DNA of 59,666 bases. Source: an uncultured Methanobrevibacter sp. (GTDB taxonomy: Archaea > Methanobacteriota > Methanobacteria > Methanobacteriales > Methanobacteriaceae). Of this stretch, positions 16,484-25,333 are shown in pieces. A program made the position numbers and the translations under genes. How positions within the stretch are numbered: position 1 is the first letter of the stretch; each line of letters begins with the position of its first letter. The DNA is taken from NCBI RefSeq assembly GCF_902801725.1, contig NZ_CADCJB010000006.1:1-59666 (forward strand), in the 5' to 3' direction. The notes beneath the pieces were generated by a model. That model was not told where the DNA came from, ran no database searches, and was given only the letters and a program-made list of their open reading frames with translations.

Positions 16484-18397
16484 ATGACTTCAGACATTTT
16501 AGAAGATATTAAAAAAGAGATTTTAGAAAAACTACCAAATGAAATTCAAGTTTCAAAAGTGGAATTTGAAGGCCCAGAAGTAGTAGTTTATACTAAAAAT
16601 CCAGAAATAATAACTGAAAACGGAGATCTTATAAGATCACTTGCAAAAGAACTTAGAAAAAGAATTATCATCAGATCCGACAAATGTGCATTGCTAGAAC
16701 CTGAAGAAACCATTAATAAAGTTCATGAAATTGTGCCTGACGGAGCTGAAATTACTGACATTTACTTTGATACTGTAACTGGCGAAGTAGTAATTACTGC
16801 AAAAAAACCTGGATTGGTTATTGGGAAGTATGGAGTAACATCCAGAAATATCGTTAAAAATACTGGATGGGCACCTAAAATCTTAAGAACCCCACCAATT
16901 AGTTCAGACATAATTGGAAAGATCAGAACAATACAAAAGAATAGTAGTAAAGAAAGAAAGAAAATGTTGCAACGTCTCGGACGTCAAATTCACCAAGGAA
17001 GCAAACATCCGAATGATTGGGCAAGAGTTACTTCCATGGGAGGATTTAAAGAAGTAGGACGTTCTTCAATGTTATTGCAAACACCAAACAGTCGTGTTTT
17101 ATTAGATTGTGGTGTTAATGTTGCAGCATCAGATAATAAAAACGCATTCCCTTATTTGAATGCTCCTGAATTTTCAATTGAAGAATTGGATGCAGTTATT
17201 ATTTCTCACGCTCACTTGGATCACTGCGGATTTGTACCTTACCTTTACCATTATGGATATGAAGGACCTGTTTACTGTACAACCCCAACCAGAGATTTAA
17301 CTACACTTTTACAATTCGATCACTTGGATATAGCCCATAGGGAAGGAAATCCTCTCCCATTTACATCAAAACATGTAAAACAAGCTATTAAAAATACAAT
17401 TACTTTAGATTACGGAGAAGTAACCGACATTTCTCCAGACATAAGATTAACATTACATAATGCAGGACACATTTTAGGTTCAGCAATATCCCATATGCAC
17501 ATTGGAGATGGGGCTCACAATCTTGTATACACAGGAGATTTCAAATATGAACCTTCCAGATTACTTGAACCTGCAACAATTAGATTCCCACGTGCTGAAA
17601 CCGTTATTATGGAAAGTACCTATGGTGGAAAAGAAGATGTGCAACCTTCCAGAAACAATGCTGAAAAAGAAATGATGAAAACCATCTACAAAACACTAAA
17701 ACGTGGAGGAAAAGTATTGGTTCCAGTATTTGCAGTGGGAAGAGCACAAGAACTTATGGTTGTTCTGGAAGAATACATGAGACATGGATTAATTGAAGAA
17801 GTACCTATCTACATTGACGGTATGATTTGGGAAGCAACCGCAATCCATACCGCAAGACCTGAATACTTAAGTAAAGATTTGAGAGATCAAATTTTCCATA
17901 TGGGAAGAAACCCATTTGTCTCAGACATGTTTAAAAAAGTTCAAAATCACGATCAAAGAAAAGAAATTGTCGAAAGCAGACAACCTGCAATCATATTATC
18001 CACTTCAGGTATGTTAACCGGTGGAAACTCTGTAGAATACTTCAAATGGTTATGTGAAGATGAGAAAAACACATTAATCTTCGTAGGATATCAATCAGAA
18101 GGTTCCATGGGTAGAAGAGTACAAAAAGGATGGAAAGAAATTCCTCTTGAAGATGATGACGGCAGAACCAGACAATTCTGCGTAAAAATGCATGTCAAAA
18201 CTATTAACGGATTTAGTGGACACTCCAACAGAAGACAATTGATGGAATATGTGAAAAGACTTAATCCAAGACCAGATAAAGTTATCACATGTCATGGAGA
18301 CCCATATAAAGCGGTTGATTTAGCATCTTCTATTCATAGAAGTTATAAAATTGAAACTAAAACCCCAATTAATTTAGATTGTGTTAGGATACAATAA
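16484..18397 (+). CDS. fttA: aCPSF1 / FttA, beta-CASP ribonuclease and termination factor
   Basis: The 637-residue protein has the layout of archaeal aCPSF1: N-terminal KH-type RNA-binding region (about 1-180), metallo-beta-lactamase core with [11 protein letters not shown] (HxHxDH) near residue 243, a beta-CASP insert (about 395-560) and a C-terminal return to the core ([17 protein letters not shown]). It is the 3'-end ribonuclease and factor-dependent transcription terminator of archaea (FttA), acting with RNA polymerase and Spt4/5. A GAAGGGAT ribosome binding site precedes the ATG. The hairpin set just upstream suggests feedback on its own expression. Confidence 0.95.
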   Translation: MTSDILEDIKKEILEKLPNEIQVSKVEFEGPEVVVYTKNPEIITENGDLIRSLAKELRKRIIIRSDKCALLEPEETINKVHEIVPDGAEITDIYFDTVTGEVVITAKKPGLVIGKYGVTSRNIVKNTGWAPKILRTPPISSDIIGKIRTIQKNSSKERKKMLQRLGRQIHQGSKHPNDWARVTSMGGFKEVGRSSMLLQTPNSRVLLDCGVNVAASDNKNAFPYLNAPEFSIEELDAVIISHAHLDHCGFVPYLYHYGYEGPVYCTTPTRDLTTLLQFDHLDIAHREGNPLPFTSKHVKQAIKNTITLDYGEVTDISPDIRLTLHNAGHILGSAISHMHIGDGAHNLVYTGDFKYEPSRLLEPATIRFPRAETVIMESTYGGKEDVQPSRNNAEKEMMKTIYKTLKRGGKVLVPVFAVGRAQELMVVLEEYMRHGLIEEVPIYIDGMIWEATAIHTARPEYLSKDLRDQIFHMGRNPFVSDMFKKVQNHDQRKEIVESRQPAIILSTSGMLTGGNSVEYFKWLCEDEKNTLIFVGYQSEGSMGRRVQKGWKEIPLEDDDGRTRQFCVKMHVKTINGFSGHSNRRQLMEYVKRLNPRPDKVITCHGDPYKAVDLASSIHRSYKIETKTPINLDCVRIQ

Positions 18398-18442
18398 TAA
18401 AAAACAATTAAATACTTAATAAAACAAAGTATTAATTGATGT

Positions 18443-18468
18443 AATATTGTTAAACACAATATTTTTTT
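18443..18468 (+). terminator. Terminator after fttA
   Basis: A perfect 8-bp stem AATATTGT/ACAATATT (18443-18450 with 18456-18463, 5-base loop) is followed directly by a T run. A weaker hairpin (AATACTT/AAGTATT) sits just before it at about 18411-18435. Confidence 0.7.
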
Positions 18469-18513
18469 ATTTATTTTTAAAGAAAATAACAAATAAAGCT
18501 TATAGGTGTAAAA

Positions 18514-19533
18514 ATGGTTACTTATTCAGAATCTGGTGTTGATATTGATCTTGAAGCTGTTACTGTTTCAAAATTAGCAGATAAACTTAAATCAACATTA
18601 AGTTGTAGAGACATCATCACCGACAGTGGTCATTATGCTGCTTTAGTTAAATTAGGCGATAAAGCTATTGCAATGAGTACTGACGGTGTTGGAAGTAAAA
18701 TTTTAATTGCAGAAATGATGAATAAATACGATACAGTAGGTATAGACTGCATTGCTATGGTTGTCAACGATATTCTATGTGTAGGAGCAGAACCAATAGC
18801 ATTAGTAGATTATCTTGCTGTTGAAAAACCAGACCCTGAAAGAGCTAGTGAAATTGCTGAAGGTCTTGTAAAAGGTGCTGAAGAATCAAAAATCGCAATT
18901 ATCGGTGGTGAAACTGCTTCACTTCCAGGAATCATCAAAGACTTCGATTTGGCAGGTACCGGAATTGGTTTTGTAGATATTGATAAAATCATTACCGGAG
19001 AAAATATAAAACCGGGAAACGTACTGATAGGTATTGAAAGTAACGGTATCCACTCCAATGGATACAGTCTTGCAAGAAAAGCATTGTTTGATGATGCAGG
19101 ATTTAACGTTGATGACAAAATGCCAAACGGCGAGACAACTATTGGTGAAGAATTAATCAGACCAACTGAATTATATGTCAAACCTATAGTGGCATTATTT
19201 GAAAAAGAATACAATATTAATGGACTTGCACATATCACAGGAGGAGGATTTACAAATCTCAGACGTTTGAAAAAAGGCGTTGGATATGACATTAACGACC
19301 TTCCCGAAGTTCCAGAAATATTTAAACTAATTTACGAACAAAATGTAGACATCAAAGAAATGTATAAAGTATTTAATATGGGTGTCGGTTTTGTCGTGAT
19401 TGCTGAAGAGAATGAAGCTGAAAAAATAATGGATACTTTAAAAGAGTACTGCAATTGCCAAATTATTGGTAAAGTAACAGATGACGAAAAGATAACCGTT
19501 AAGGCTTTTGAAGGATCCGAAATCGAATACTGA
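18514..19533 (+). CDS. purM: Phosphoribosylformylglycinamidine cyclo-ligase
   Basis: The 339-residue protein matches PurM (AIR synthetase), which uses ATP to close the imidazole ring in purine synthesis. Signatures include [16 protein letters not shown] near residue 54, [20 protein letters not shown] near 88, [11 protein letters not shown] near 129 and [16 protein letters not shown] near 240. The length is typical. An AGGTGTA ribosome binding site precedes the ATG. The comC gene starts 26 bases after the stop and has its own AGGTGTA site, so the two are probably co-transcribed. Confidence 0.95.
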   Translation: MVTYSESGVDIDLEAVTVSKLADKLKSTLSCRDIITDSGHYAALVKLGDKAIAMSTDGVGSKILIAEMMNKYDTVGIDCIAMVVNDILCVGAEPIALVDYLAVEKPDPERASEIAEGLVKGAEESKIAIIGGETASLPGIIKDFDLAGTGIGFVDIDKIITGENIKPGNVLIGIESNGIHSNGYSLARKALFDDAGFNVDDKMPNGETTIGEELIRPTELYVKPIVALFEKEYNINGLAHITGGGFTNLRRLKKGVGYDINDLPEVPEIFKLIYEQNVDIKEMYKVFNMGVGFVVIAEENEAEKIMDTLKEYCNCQIIGKVTDDEKITVKAFEGSEIEY

Positions 19534-19559
19534 TTTGATAAAAATTGAGAGGTGTATAA

Positions 19560-20588
19560 ATGAAGATAATGAAAGATAATGAGATAGCTCTTGTAAAAGA
19601 AATACTGAAAAAATTAGGGGCTAGCGAAGAAGACAGCGAATTTGTAGCTGAAGCAACAATTGATGCTGACTTAAAAGGTTTCACATCACATGGATTGGGA
19701 AGATTCCCACAATACTTAATTAGTATCGAATCAGGAACCATAAACCTAAAAGATGATATTGTTATAGAAAAGGAAACACCTGCAATTGCTTTAATTAATG
19801 GTAATAGTGGATTTGGACAAGCTGTATCATACAAAGCAATGCAATTAGCTATTAAAAAAGCTAAAGATGTAGGAATTGGATGTGTAGGTGTTCACAATTC
19901 AAATCACTTCGGAGTAACCGGATTTTATTCTGATTTAGCATTAAGAGAAAACTGCATCGGACTCGTTATTGCAAATACCGATCCTGCTATTGCTCCATTA
20001 GGAGGTAGTCAATCTTTAATCGGTACCAACCCGCTTGCATTAGGTATTCCTTCAGAAACCTACATTACTGTAGATATGGCAACTTCCGTTACCGCCCGTG
20101 GAAAAATCATCGAATCAAAAAGAAAAGGCTTAGACTTACCTGATGGATGGGCATTAGATAAAGACGGAAAACCAACAAACGACCCTGAAGCAGCACTTGA
20201 AGGATCAATTTTACCGTTTGGTGGATTCAAAGGATATGCATTGTCCTTATTAATTGAAATCCTTACCGGACCACTAGTACAAGCAGGATATGGACTTGGA
20301 GTTAGCGGTACCGCTTCACCAACCAAAGACTGTACCAAAGGAGATTTATATGTCGTAATTGACCCATCCAAATTTGGAGACTTCGGAGAATTTGTCGCAA
20401 ATACTGAAGACTTCGTATCTCAAGTAAGAGCTACAGGAGAAAATGTGGCAATACCAGGAGATTTGGAAGTTAAAAGAATTGCCGATGCTGAAGCAAACGG
20501 TGTTGCAATAGATGAAAAATTATACGAACAATTAAAAGGAATCTGCGACGATTTGGATATCAATATAGATTCCTATATCGAAGAATAA
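19560..20588 (+). CDS. comC: L-sulfolactate dehydrogenase (coenzyme M synthesis)
   Basis: The 342-residue protein belongs to the LDH2/malate-sulfolactate dehydrogenase family, with FTSHGLGRFPQYL near residue 40, HNSNHFGVTGFY (catalytic His) near 113 and IGTNPLALGIPS near 158. ComC oxidises (2R)-sulfolactate to sulfopyruvate with NAD in the coenzyme M route; malate activity is possible, as in the wider family. Co-occurrence with comB at 3322 and the MTH1205-like position favour the sulfolactate role. The ATG at 19560 follows a GAGGTGTA ribosome binding site. It is the last core gene before the adhesin block. Confidence 0.85.
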   Translation: MKIMKDNEIALVKEILKKLGASEEDSEFVAEATIDADLKGFTSHGLGRFPQYLISIESGTINLKDDIVIEKETPAIALINGNSGFGQAVSYKAMQLAIKKAKDVGIGCVGVHNSNHFGVTGFYSDLALRENCIGLVIANTDPAIAPLGGSQSLIGTNPLALGIPSETYITVDMATSVTARGKIIESKRKGLDLPDGWALDKDGKPTNDPEAALEGSILPFGGFKGYALSLLIEILTGPLVQAGYGLGVSGTASPTKDCTKGDLYVVIDPSKFGDFGEFVANTEDFVSQVRATGENVAIPGDLEVKRIADAEANGVAIDEKLYEQLKGICDDLDINIDSYIEE

Positions 20589-20950
20589 TTATTCTCAATA
20601 GAATATATTCTTCACATTATCTCTTTTTTTATAACAAATCATTACTCTTTTTACATAATAATTTTTCTATCACAACAAATGAAATATATTACTTTATATG
20701 AAAATTATAAATAACTTCAATTAAATAAATTAAATTATATTTAATAATTTATAGAATTGTTGAATATTGCTAGTAGATGAAAAAAGTAATAATATGTACA
20801 TTACATTAATGCCTAATCATACTGTGTTGAATATAAAAACAACACATTGGGGCTAAAATCAATAATAGTGGTGAATCATATGATTAACTGAGGTATTCTT
20901 CATCAAATAGCAAATATTACATTAATACATATTAAAAAGGTGGAAATGAT
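20589..20950 (+). promoter_or_regulatory. Gene-free leader of the adhesin pair with hairpin and palindrome
   Basis: The 362-base stretch begins with AT-rich sequence and a T run (about 20623-20631) that may end comC transcripts. A TATA-like TTTATATG sits near 20693-20700. Further on is a perfect 7-bp hairpin, TGTGTTG/CAACACA (20823-20829 with 20840-20846). A 12-base perfect palindrome, AATCATATGATT, lies at 20874-20885 and could be an operator. A GGTGG ribosome binding core precedes the adhesin ATG. Confidence 0.4.
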
Positions 20951-23029
20951 ATGAAAAAATCATTAATATTGTTTTTGCTCATTTTAATAAGTGTTTGTGC
21001 AGTTTCTAATGTAAGTGCAGCAGATGACGCTAACATCCTTGCATCCGACAACACAACAGACATTGAGACAAAAACAACAGACGAATCTCCAACTGAAGAT
21101 TATTTGGTAGACAGTCAGGACAATGCAAATAATCTGAAGTCTGGAAATAATAATTACAGAAATCTTCAATATAAAATTGACAATGCAAAAGAAGGAGACA
21201 CAATAACTATTGAAGGAAATTATACATGCGATTATCTGATTAACGTTGATAAAACCCTTAAAATTGTAGGGGCTGGTGATGGAGCAGTAATAAAATACAA
21301 TGGTTCATCCGAATACAATACCCCATTCTTCAATATCGGTGAAAATGCTTCCAATGTTGTTTTAAGCAATATAAAATTTGTTGGAAGTGTTTTTTTATAC
21401 GGAGGTGCAATAACCTGGCAGGGTGACAACGGTACCATAAAAGATTGTGATTTCATAGACAATAATGCAAGAAGCACAGACTACGGAATTGGTGGTGCAC
21501 TCCTAATCATAGGTAAAAATTGTAAAGTAGATGGATGCACATTTATTAACAACCATGCAGTTTTATATGGTGGTGCCATCTTTTCTAATGGAACAGGAAC
21601 CATAATAAGCGACTGTGAATTCAGTGACAACGTTGCAAGTGGTGAAGGCAGCTATGGTGGTGCTATACTATTGAGGTCCGCCGGCAGTACTGTACGCAAT
21701 TGTATTTTCAACAACAATCACTGTATGGATTATGGAGGAGCAATTGCAGCACTTGAAGAAAATATAGCCATAATAAACTGCCAATTCACCAACAACTATG
21801 TTTCAAATAAAAATGATGAAAGCAAACGTCAGGGAGGAGGAGCAATTATGAGTGTCAATTCCCATGGTTTAACTGTAGACAATTGTACTTTCATTGGAAA
21901 TCATGCACGTGAAACAGAGGGTGGAGCCATAAGTCTATGTGAAAACGATACAGTGAACAAATCATTCTTTGAAGGAAACTATGCTTCTTTAGGAAATGAT
22001 TTAATCTTATATGATTGTAAAAATATAATATCAAATCATTTTGTAATTGACTACAATGAAACCCCTAGAGATGCCATTTTTATATATTCAGATGAAATAT
22101 CCTCAAAAAACAAATTTGAAAAAATAAAAGTCGATTCCAACGTTATCTTTTCACCAGGATTGATTTTTGAATATGGTGACGCAGGACATGTTGGAGTGAG
22201 CGTTGAAGGAGGAATTATAGAACTTAAAAATATCAAGGTTTTAAATCAGGATAAAGCCAAGATTACTTATACAAATAACGAAATAACAATTTCAAATTTG
22301 AATGTTGGAAATTATGTTCTTCGCGTTACTACCACTCCTGATGAAAACCACACTGCTGTCGATGGATATATGAATTTTACCGTTAAAAAAGCAACTGCAG
22401 TTATTTCTGCATCCAAATTAATTGTTGCACTTAACAGTCCCAGTGTTTGGAAAATTACCCTTATCGATGCCAGAAACAAAAAACCTATTTCAGGCATGAA
22501 ACTCAATTTAAAAGTATACACCGGATCCAAATATAAAACCGTGCAAGTGACTACAAATGCAAAGGGCATTGCATCATATAAAACCAATGCTTTGACTGCA
22601 GGAACACATACAATCATAGTAAGTGGAAAACACAATGGATATAACTTCAATACACTGACATCACAAATTGCAGTTGTCAAACAAACTCAATTGACATTTA
22701 AACTGCAGAGTAAAGAATCCAACAAAAAAGGGTCAGGACTTTCCTATATTGTATACAATAAGAATACAAAAAAGGCAATTAATGGAGTTAAACTTAAAGT
22801 ATTAATTTATACCGGCAAAAAATATAAAGAGTATACTTTAACCACTAAAAAAATTAAAGGTAAAAAAACATATAACGGAGCAATCGGTTTTACAACCAAT
22901 GATTTTTCAGCAGGAACTCACAATGTCATAATTAAGCCAGTAGCCCTTAAATATAAAGGGTCAATAACAACTAGATTAACAATCCAGAAAGCGGCTACAA
23001 AAGGTATAAAATACTTCCGTACAATATAA
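20951..23029 (+). CDS. Adhesin-like surface protein 1 (beta-helix plus Ig-like domains)
   Basis: The 692-residue protein starts with a Sec signal peptide (about 1-24, ending VSNVSAA). Residues about 65-365 form a right-handed beta-helix of repeated turns such as GGALLIIGKNCKVDGCTF and GGAIFSNGTGTIISDCEF. The last 230 residues hold two Ig-like units with the shared motif LKVYTGSKYKTVQVTTNAKG. No C-terminal membrane anchor is seen; the end is basic (IQKAATKGIKYFRTI). Such proteins are abundant in Methanobrevibacter and are thought to mediate attachment to host, bacteria or protozoa. The target is unknown. It is a close paralogue of the next gene. Confidence 0.88.
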   Translation: MKKSLILFLLILISVCAVSNVSAADDANILASDNTTDIETKTTDESPTEDYLVDSQDNANNLKSGNNNYRNLQYKIDNAKEGDTITIEGNYTCDYLINVDKTLKIVGAGDGAVIKYNGSSEYNTPFFNIGENASNVVLSNIKFVGSVFLYGGAITWQGDNGTIKDCDFIDNNARSTDYGIGGALLIIGKNCKVDGCTFINNHAVLYGGAIFSNGTGTIISDCEFSDNVASGEGSYGGAILLRSAGSTVRNCIFNNNHCMDYGGAIAALEENIAIINCQFTNNYVSNKNDESKRQGGGAIMSVNSHGLTVDNCTFIGNHARETEGGAISLCENDTVNKSFFEGNYASLGNDLILYDCKNIISNHFVIDYNETPRDAIFIYSDEISSKNKFEKIKVDSNVIFSPGLIFEYGDAGHVGVSVEGGIIELKNIKVLNQDKAKITYTNNEITISNLNVGNYVLRVTTTPDENHTAVDGYMNFTVKKATAVISASKLIVALNSPSVWKITLIDARNKKPISGMKLNLKVYTGSKYKTVQVTTNAKGIASYKTNALTAGTHTIIVSGKHNGYNFNTLTSQIAVVKQTQLTFKLQSKESNKKGSGLSYIVYNKNTKKAINGVKLKVLIYTGKKYKEYTLTTKKIKGKKTYNGAIGFTTNDFSAGTHNVIIKPVALKYKGSITTRLTIQKAATKGIKYFRTI

Positions 23030-23071
23030 ATAATGACTTTTACTTTATTCTTAATTTAGGGGATGTGACTA

Positions 23072-25108
23072 ATGAATAAAAAACTATTATTGATAATATT
23101 GATAGGCATTTGTACGATTTCAGCCGTAAGTGCATCATCATATGACTCAGATACCTTTGCACTGGACAACTCAACAAACATTGAAACACAACCAATTGAT
23201 GAATCACCAGAAGTCAGTGAATCCAATACCCATCATATTGACCCTAGCACTAATATTCAGGATGCAATTGATCAGGCAGATGCAGGGGATACAATTGTGC
23301 TCAAAGGTACTTTCGAGCTAAAAAAGGCAATCAATATTGATAAAACAATTACAATCACAGGCGAAGGTGATGGTGCAACAATAAAACCTAATGAAAATAA
23401 TTTTAACGTTATACGATTTTTCAATATTGGAACTACCGCATCCAATGTAGTTTTAAGTAATGTGAAATTAATCGGAGGAAACGGTAAATTTGGAGGAAGT
23501 GTTCTTTGGGAAGGTAATGACGGCATCATAACCAATTGCGAATTTGGTCATAACATGGCTGGTGAAAGCTCTGGAGGAGCAATTTTATTAAAAGGAAACA
23601 ACTGTAAAATAACCGATTGTACCTTTACAAGCAATATAGCTAAACAGGGTGCAGGCGGTGCAATAGCCATAGTAAGTAACGATTGTCAAATTACCAATTG
23701 TACATTTAACGAAAATTCCGCGAACTCATATGCCGGTGCAATATTAATGCAAGGCAATGACTGTCGTATAACAGACTGCACATTCAGTGGCAATTTTGCA
23801 TCCCAAAGCGGTGGTGCAATCGCTGTTAAAGGAGAAGAAAATACTATTTCAAAGAGCAAATTTAACAGAAATTATCTTAATTCCGTTAAAGAAAGTTTCA
23901 TAACCGGAGGAGCTGCAATTTATAGTGCTGATTCCAGCAATGGAATGACTGTAGACAACTGTACCTTCACTGAAAATGATGCACGTGGAGCCTATGGTGG
24001 AGCTATCGCTTCATGCGATAAGGACATCATAAAAAACTCTTTCTTTAAAGATAACACAGCATTGTTCGGAAAGGCAATATACAGCAATTCATCATCATTC
24101 ATTACATCAAACTATTTTGTCATCAAATATAATGAAAGTGAAGAAGATGCGCTCAACATAACTAAAAATGCATTTACAGCAGACAATATCTTCAACAGAA
24201 CCAAAGCATCATCAAGCGTCGATTTCAGCGCCAGCATGATATTTGACTATGGTGCATCAGGTTCCATTCGCGTAATTGTTGATGGTGGAATTGTTAAAAA
24301 AGAAAATATTAAAGTTTTAAAACAACCAAAAGCCAAAATTGTCTTTAAAAAGAATATATTGACAATTTCAGGACTTAATGTTGGAAAGTATATTCTTAGA
24401 GTTACCACAACACCTGATGAAAACCACACTGCTGTCGACAAGGATTTGAGAATAACCGTTAGAAAAGCAACTGCAGTTATCTCAGCATCCAAAATGACAG
24501 TTGCACTTAAAAGTTCTGCAATTTGGTCTATAAAAATCATCAATTCAAAAACTAAAAAGCCTATCAGCAATATGAAACTCACATTAAAAGTTTACACAGG
24601 CAAAAATTATAAAATAGTACATGTAATTACAAATTCAAGAGGCATTGCATCATATAAAACCAGAGATTTGACTGCAGGAACACATAAAATCATAGTAAGC
24701 GGAACACACAAAGGATATAACTTCAATACACTGACATCACAAATCACCGTTATCAAACAAACACCTTTGAAATTTACACTTATGGCAAGAAGCTCTGACA
24801 AGGCCGGCGCAATACTTTCCTACACCGTTTCAAATAAAAATACAAACAAGGGAATTAATGGAGTTAAATTAAAAGTCTTAATTTACACCGGCAAAAAATA
24901 TAAAACTTATTCTTTGACCACCAAATCTATTAAAGGTAGCTCAAAAATATATGACGGAGCTTTTGGTTTTTCTACAAATGATTTCTCTGCAGGAAAACAT
25001 GTTGTTAAAATAATGCCTTATGCATTGAAATATGATGGATCCACATCATCTTACATAGTGATTCAGAAAAGTGCCACAAAAAGAACAAAATTTTTCCGTG
25101 TCGTGTGA
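23072..25108 (+). CDS. Adhesin-like surface protein 2, tandem paralogue
   Basis: The 678-residue protein has the same design as its neighbour: signal peptide (about 1-21), acidic linker, beta-helix (about 50-350) with turns such as GGAILLKGNNCKITDCTF, and two C-terminal Ig-like units (LKVYTGKNYKIVHVITNSRG). Both proteins share a long identical run around TTPDENHTAVD and nearly the same ending (KRTKFFRVV against KGIKYFRTI). It starts 42 bases after the first gene's stop with a GGGGATGTGA ribosome binding site, so they form a duplicated pair in one operon. Signals of exchange between the copies would be expected. Confidence 0.88.
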   Translation: MNKKLLLIILIGICTISAVSASSYDSDTFALDNSTNIETQPIDESPEVSESNTHHIDPSTNIQDAIDQADAGDTIVLKGTFELKKAINIDKTITITGEGDGATIKPNENNFNVIRFFNIGTTASNVVLSNVKLIGGNGKFGGSVLWEGNDGIITNCEFGHNMAGESSGGAILLKGNNCKITDCTFTSNIAKQGAGGAIAIVSNDCQITNCTFNENSANSYAGAILMQGNDCRITDCTFSGNFASQSGGAIAVKGEENTISKSKFNRNYLNSVKESFITGGAAIYSADSSNGMTVDNCTFTENDARGAYGGAIASCDKDIIKNSFFKDNTALFGKAIYSNSSSFITSNYFVIKYNESEEDALNITKNAFTADNIFNRTKASSSVDFSASMIFDYGASGSIRVIVDGGIVKKENIKVLKQPKAKIVFKKNILTISGLNVGKYILRVTTTPDENHTAVDKDLRITVRKATAVISASKMTVALKSSAIWSIKIINSKTKKPISNMKLTLKVYTGKNYKIVHVITNSRGIASYKTRDLTAGTHKIIVSGTHKGYNFNTLTSQITVIKQTPLKFTLMARSSDKAGAILSYTVSNKNTNKGINGVKLKVLIYTGKKYKTYSLTTKSIKGSSKIYDGAFGFSTNDFSAGKHVVKIMPYALKYDGSTSSYIVIQKSATKRTKFFRVV

Positions 25109-25140
25109 ATAATTATTATTCACCCCCTTTTATTTTTTTT
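25105..25140 (+). terminator. Terminator of the adhesin pair
   Basis: A near-perfect palindrome, GTGAATAAT/ATTATTCAC (25105-25123), overlaps the stop codon and is followed by C5 and then a T-rich run (25128-25140). Confidence 0.65.
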
Positions 25141-25333
25141 AATATCATCCAAGATTTGCATCAACAGAACTTTTTTTATGAAAATTGCAATTGTATAATC
25201 ATTAAAACTAAAATGATTATATATAGCCAAAGCATAAGTATAAATGTTAATTCATACTAACATTAATAGTACTGAAAATCTATACACTTTTTTTAAAAAA
25301 TATGATTTTCTTAAAAAAGGAGGATAAAAAGTT

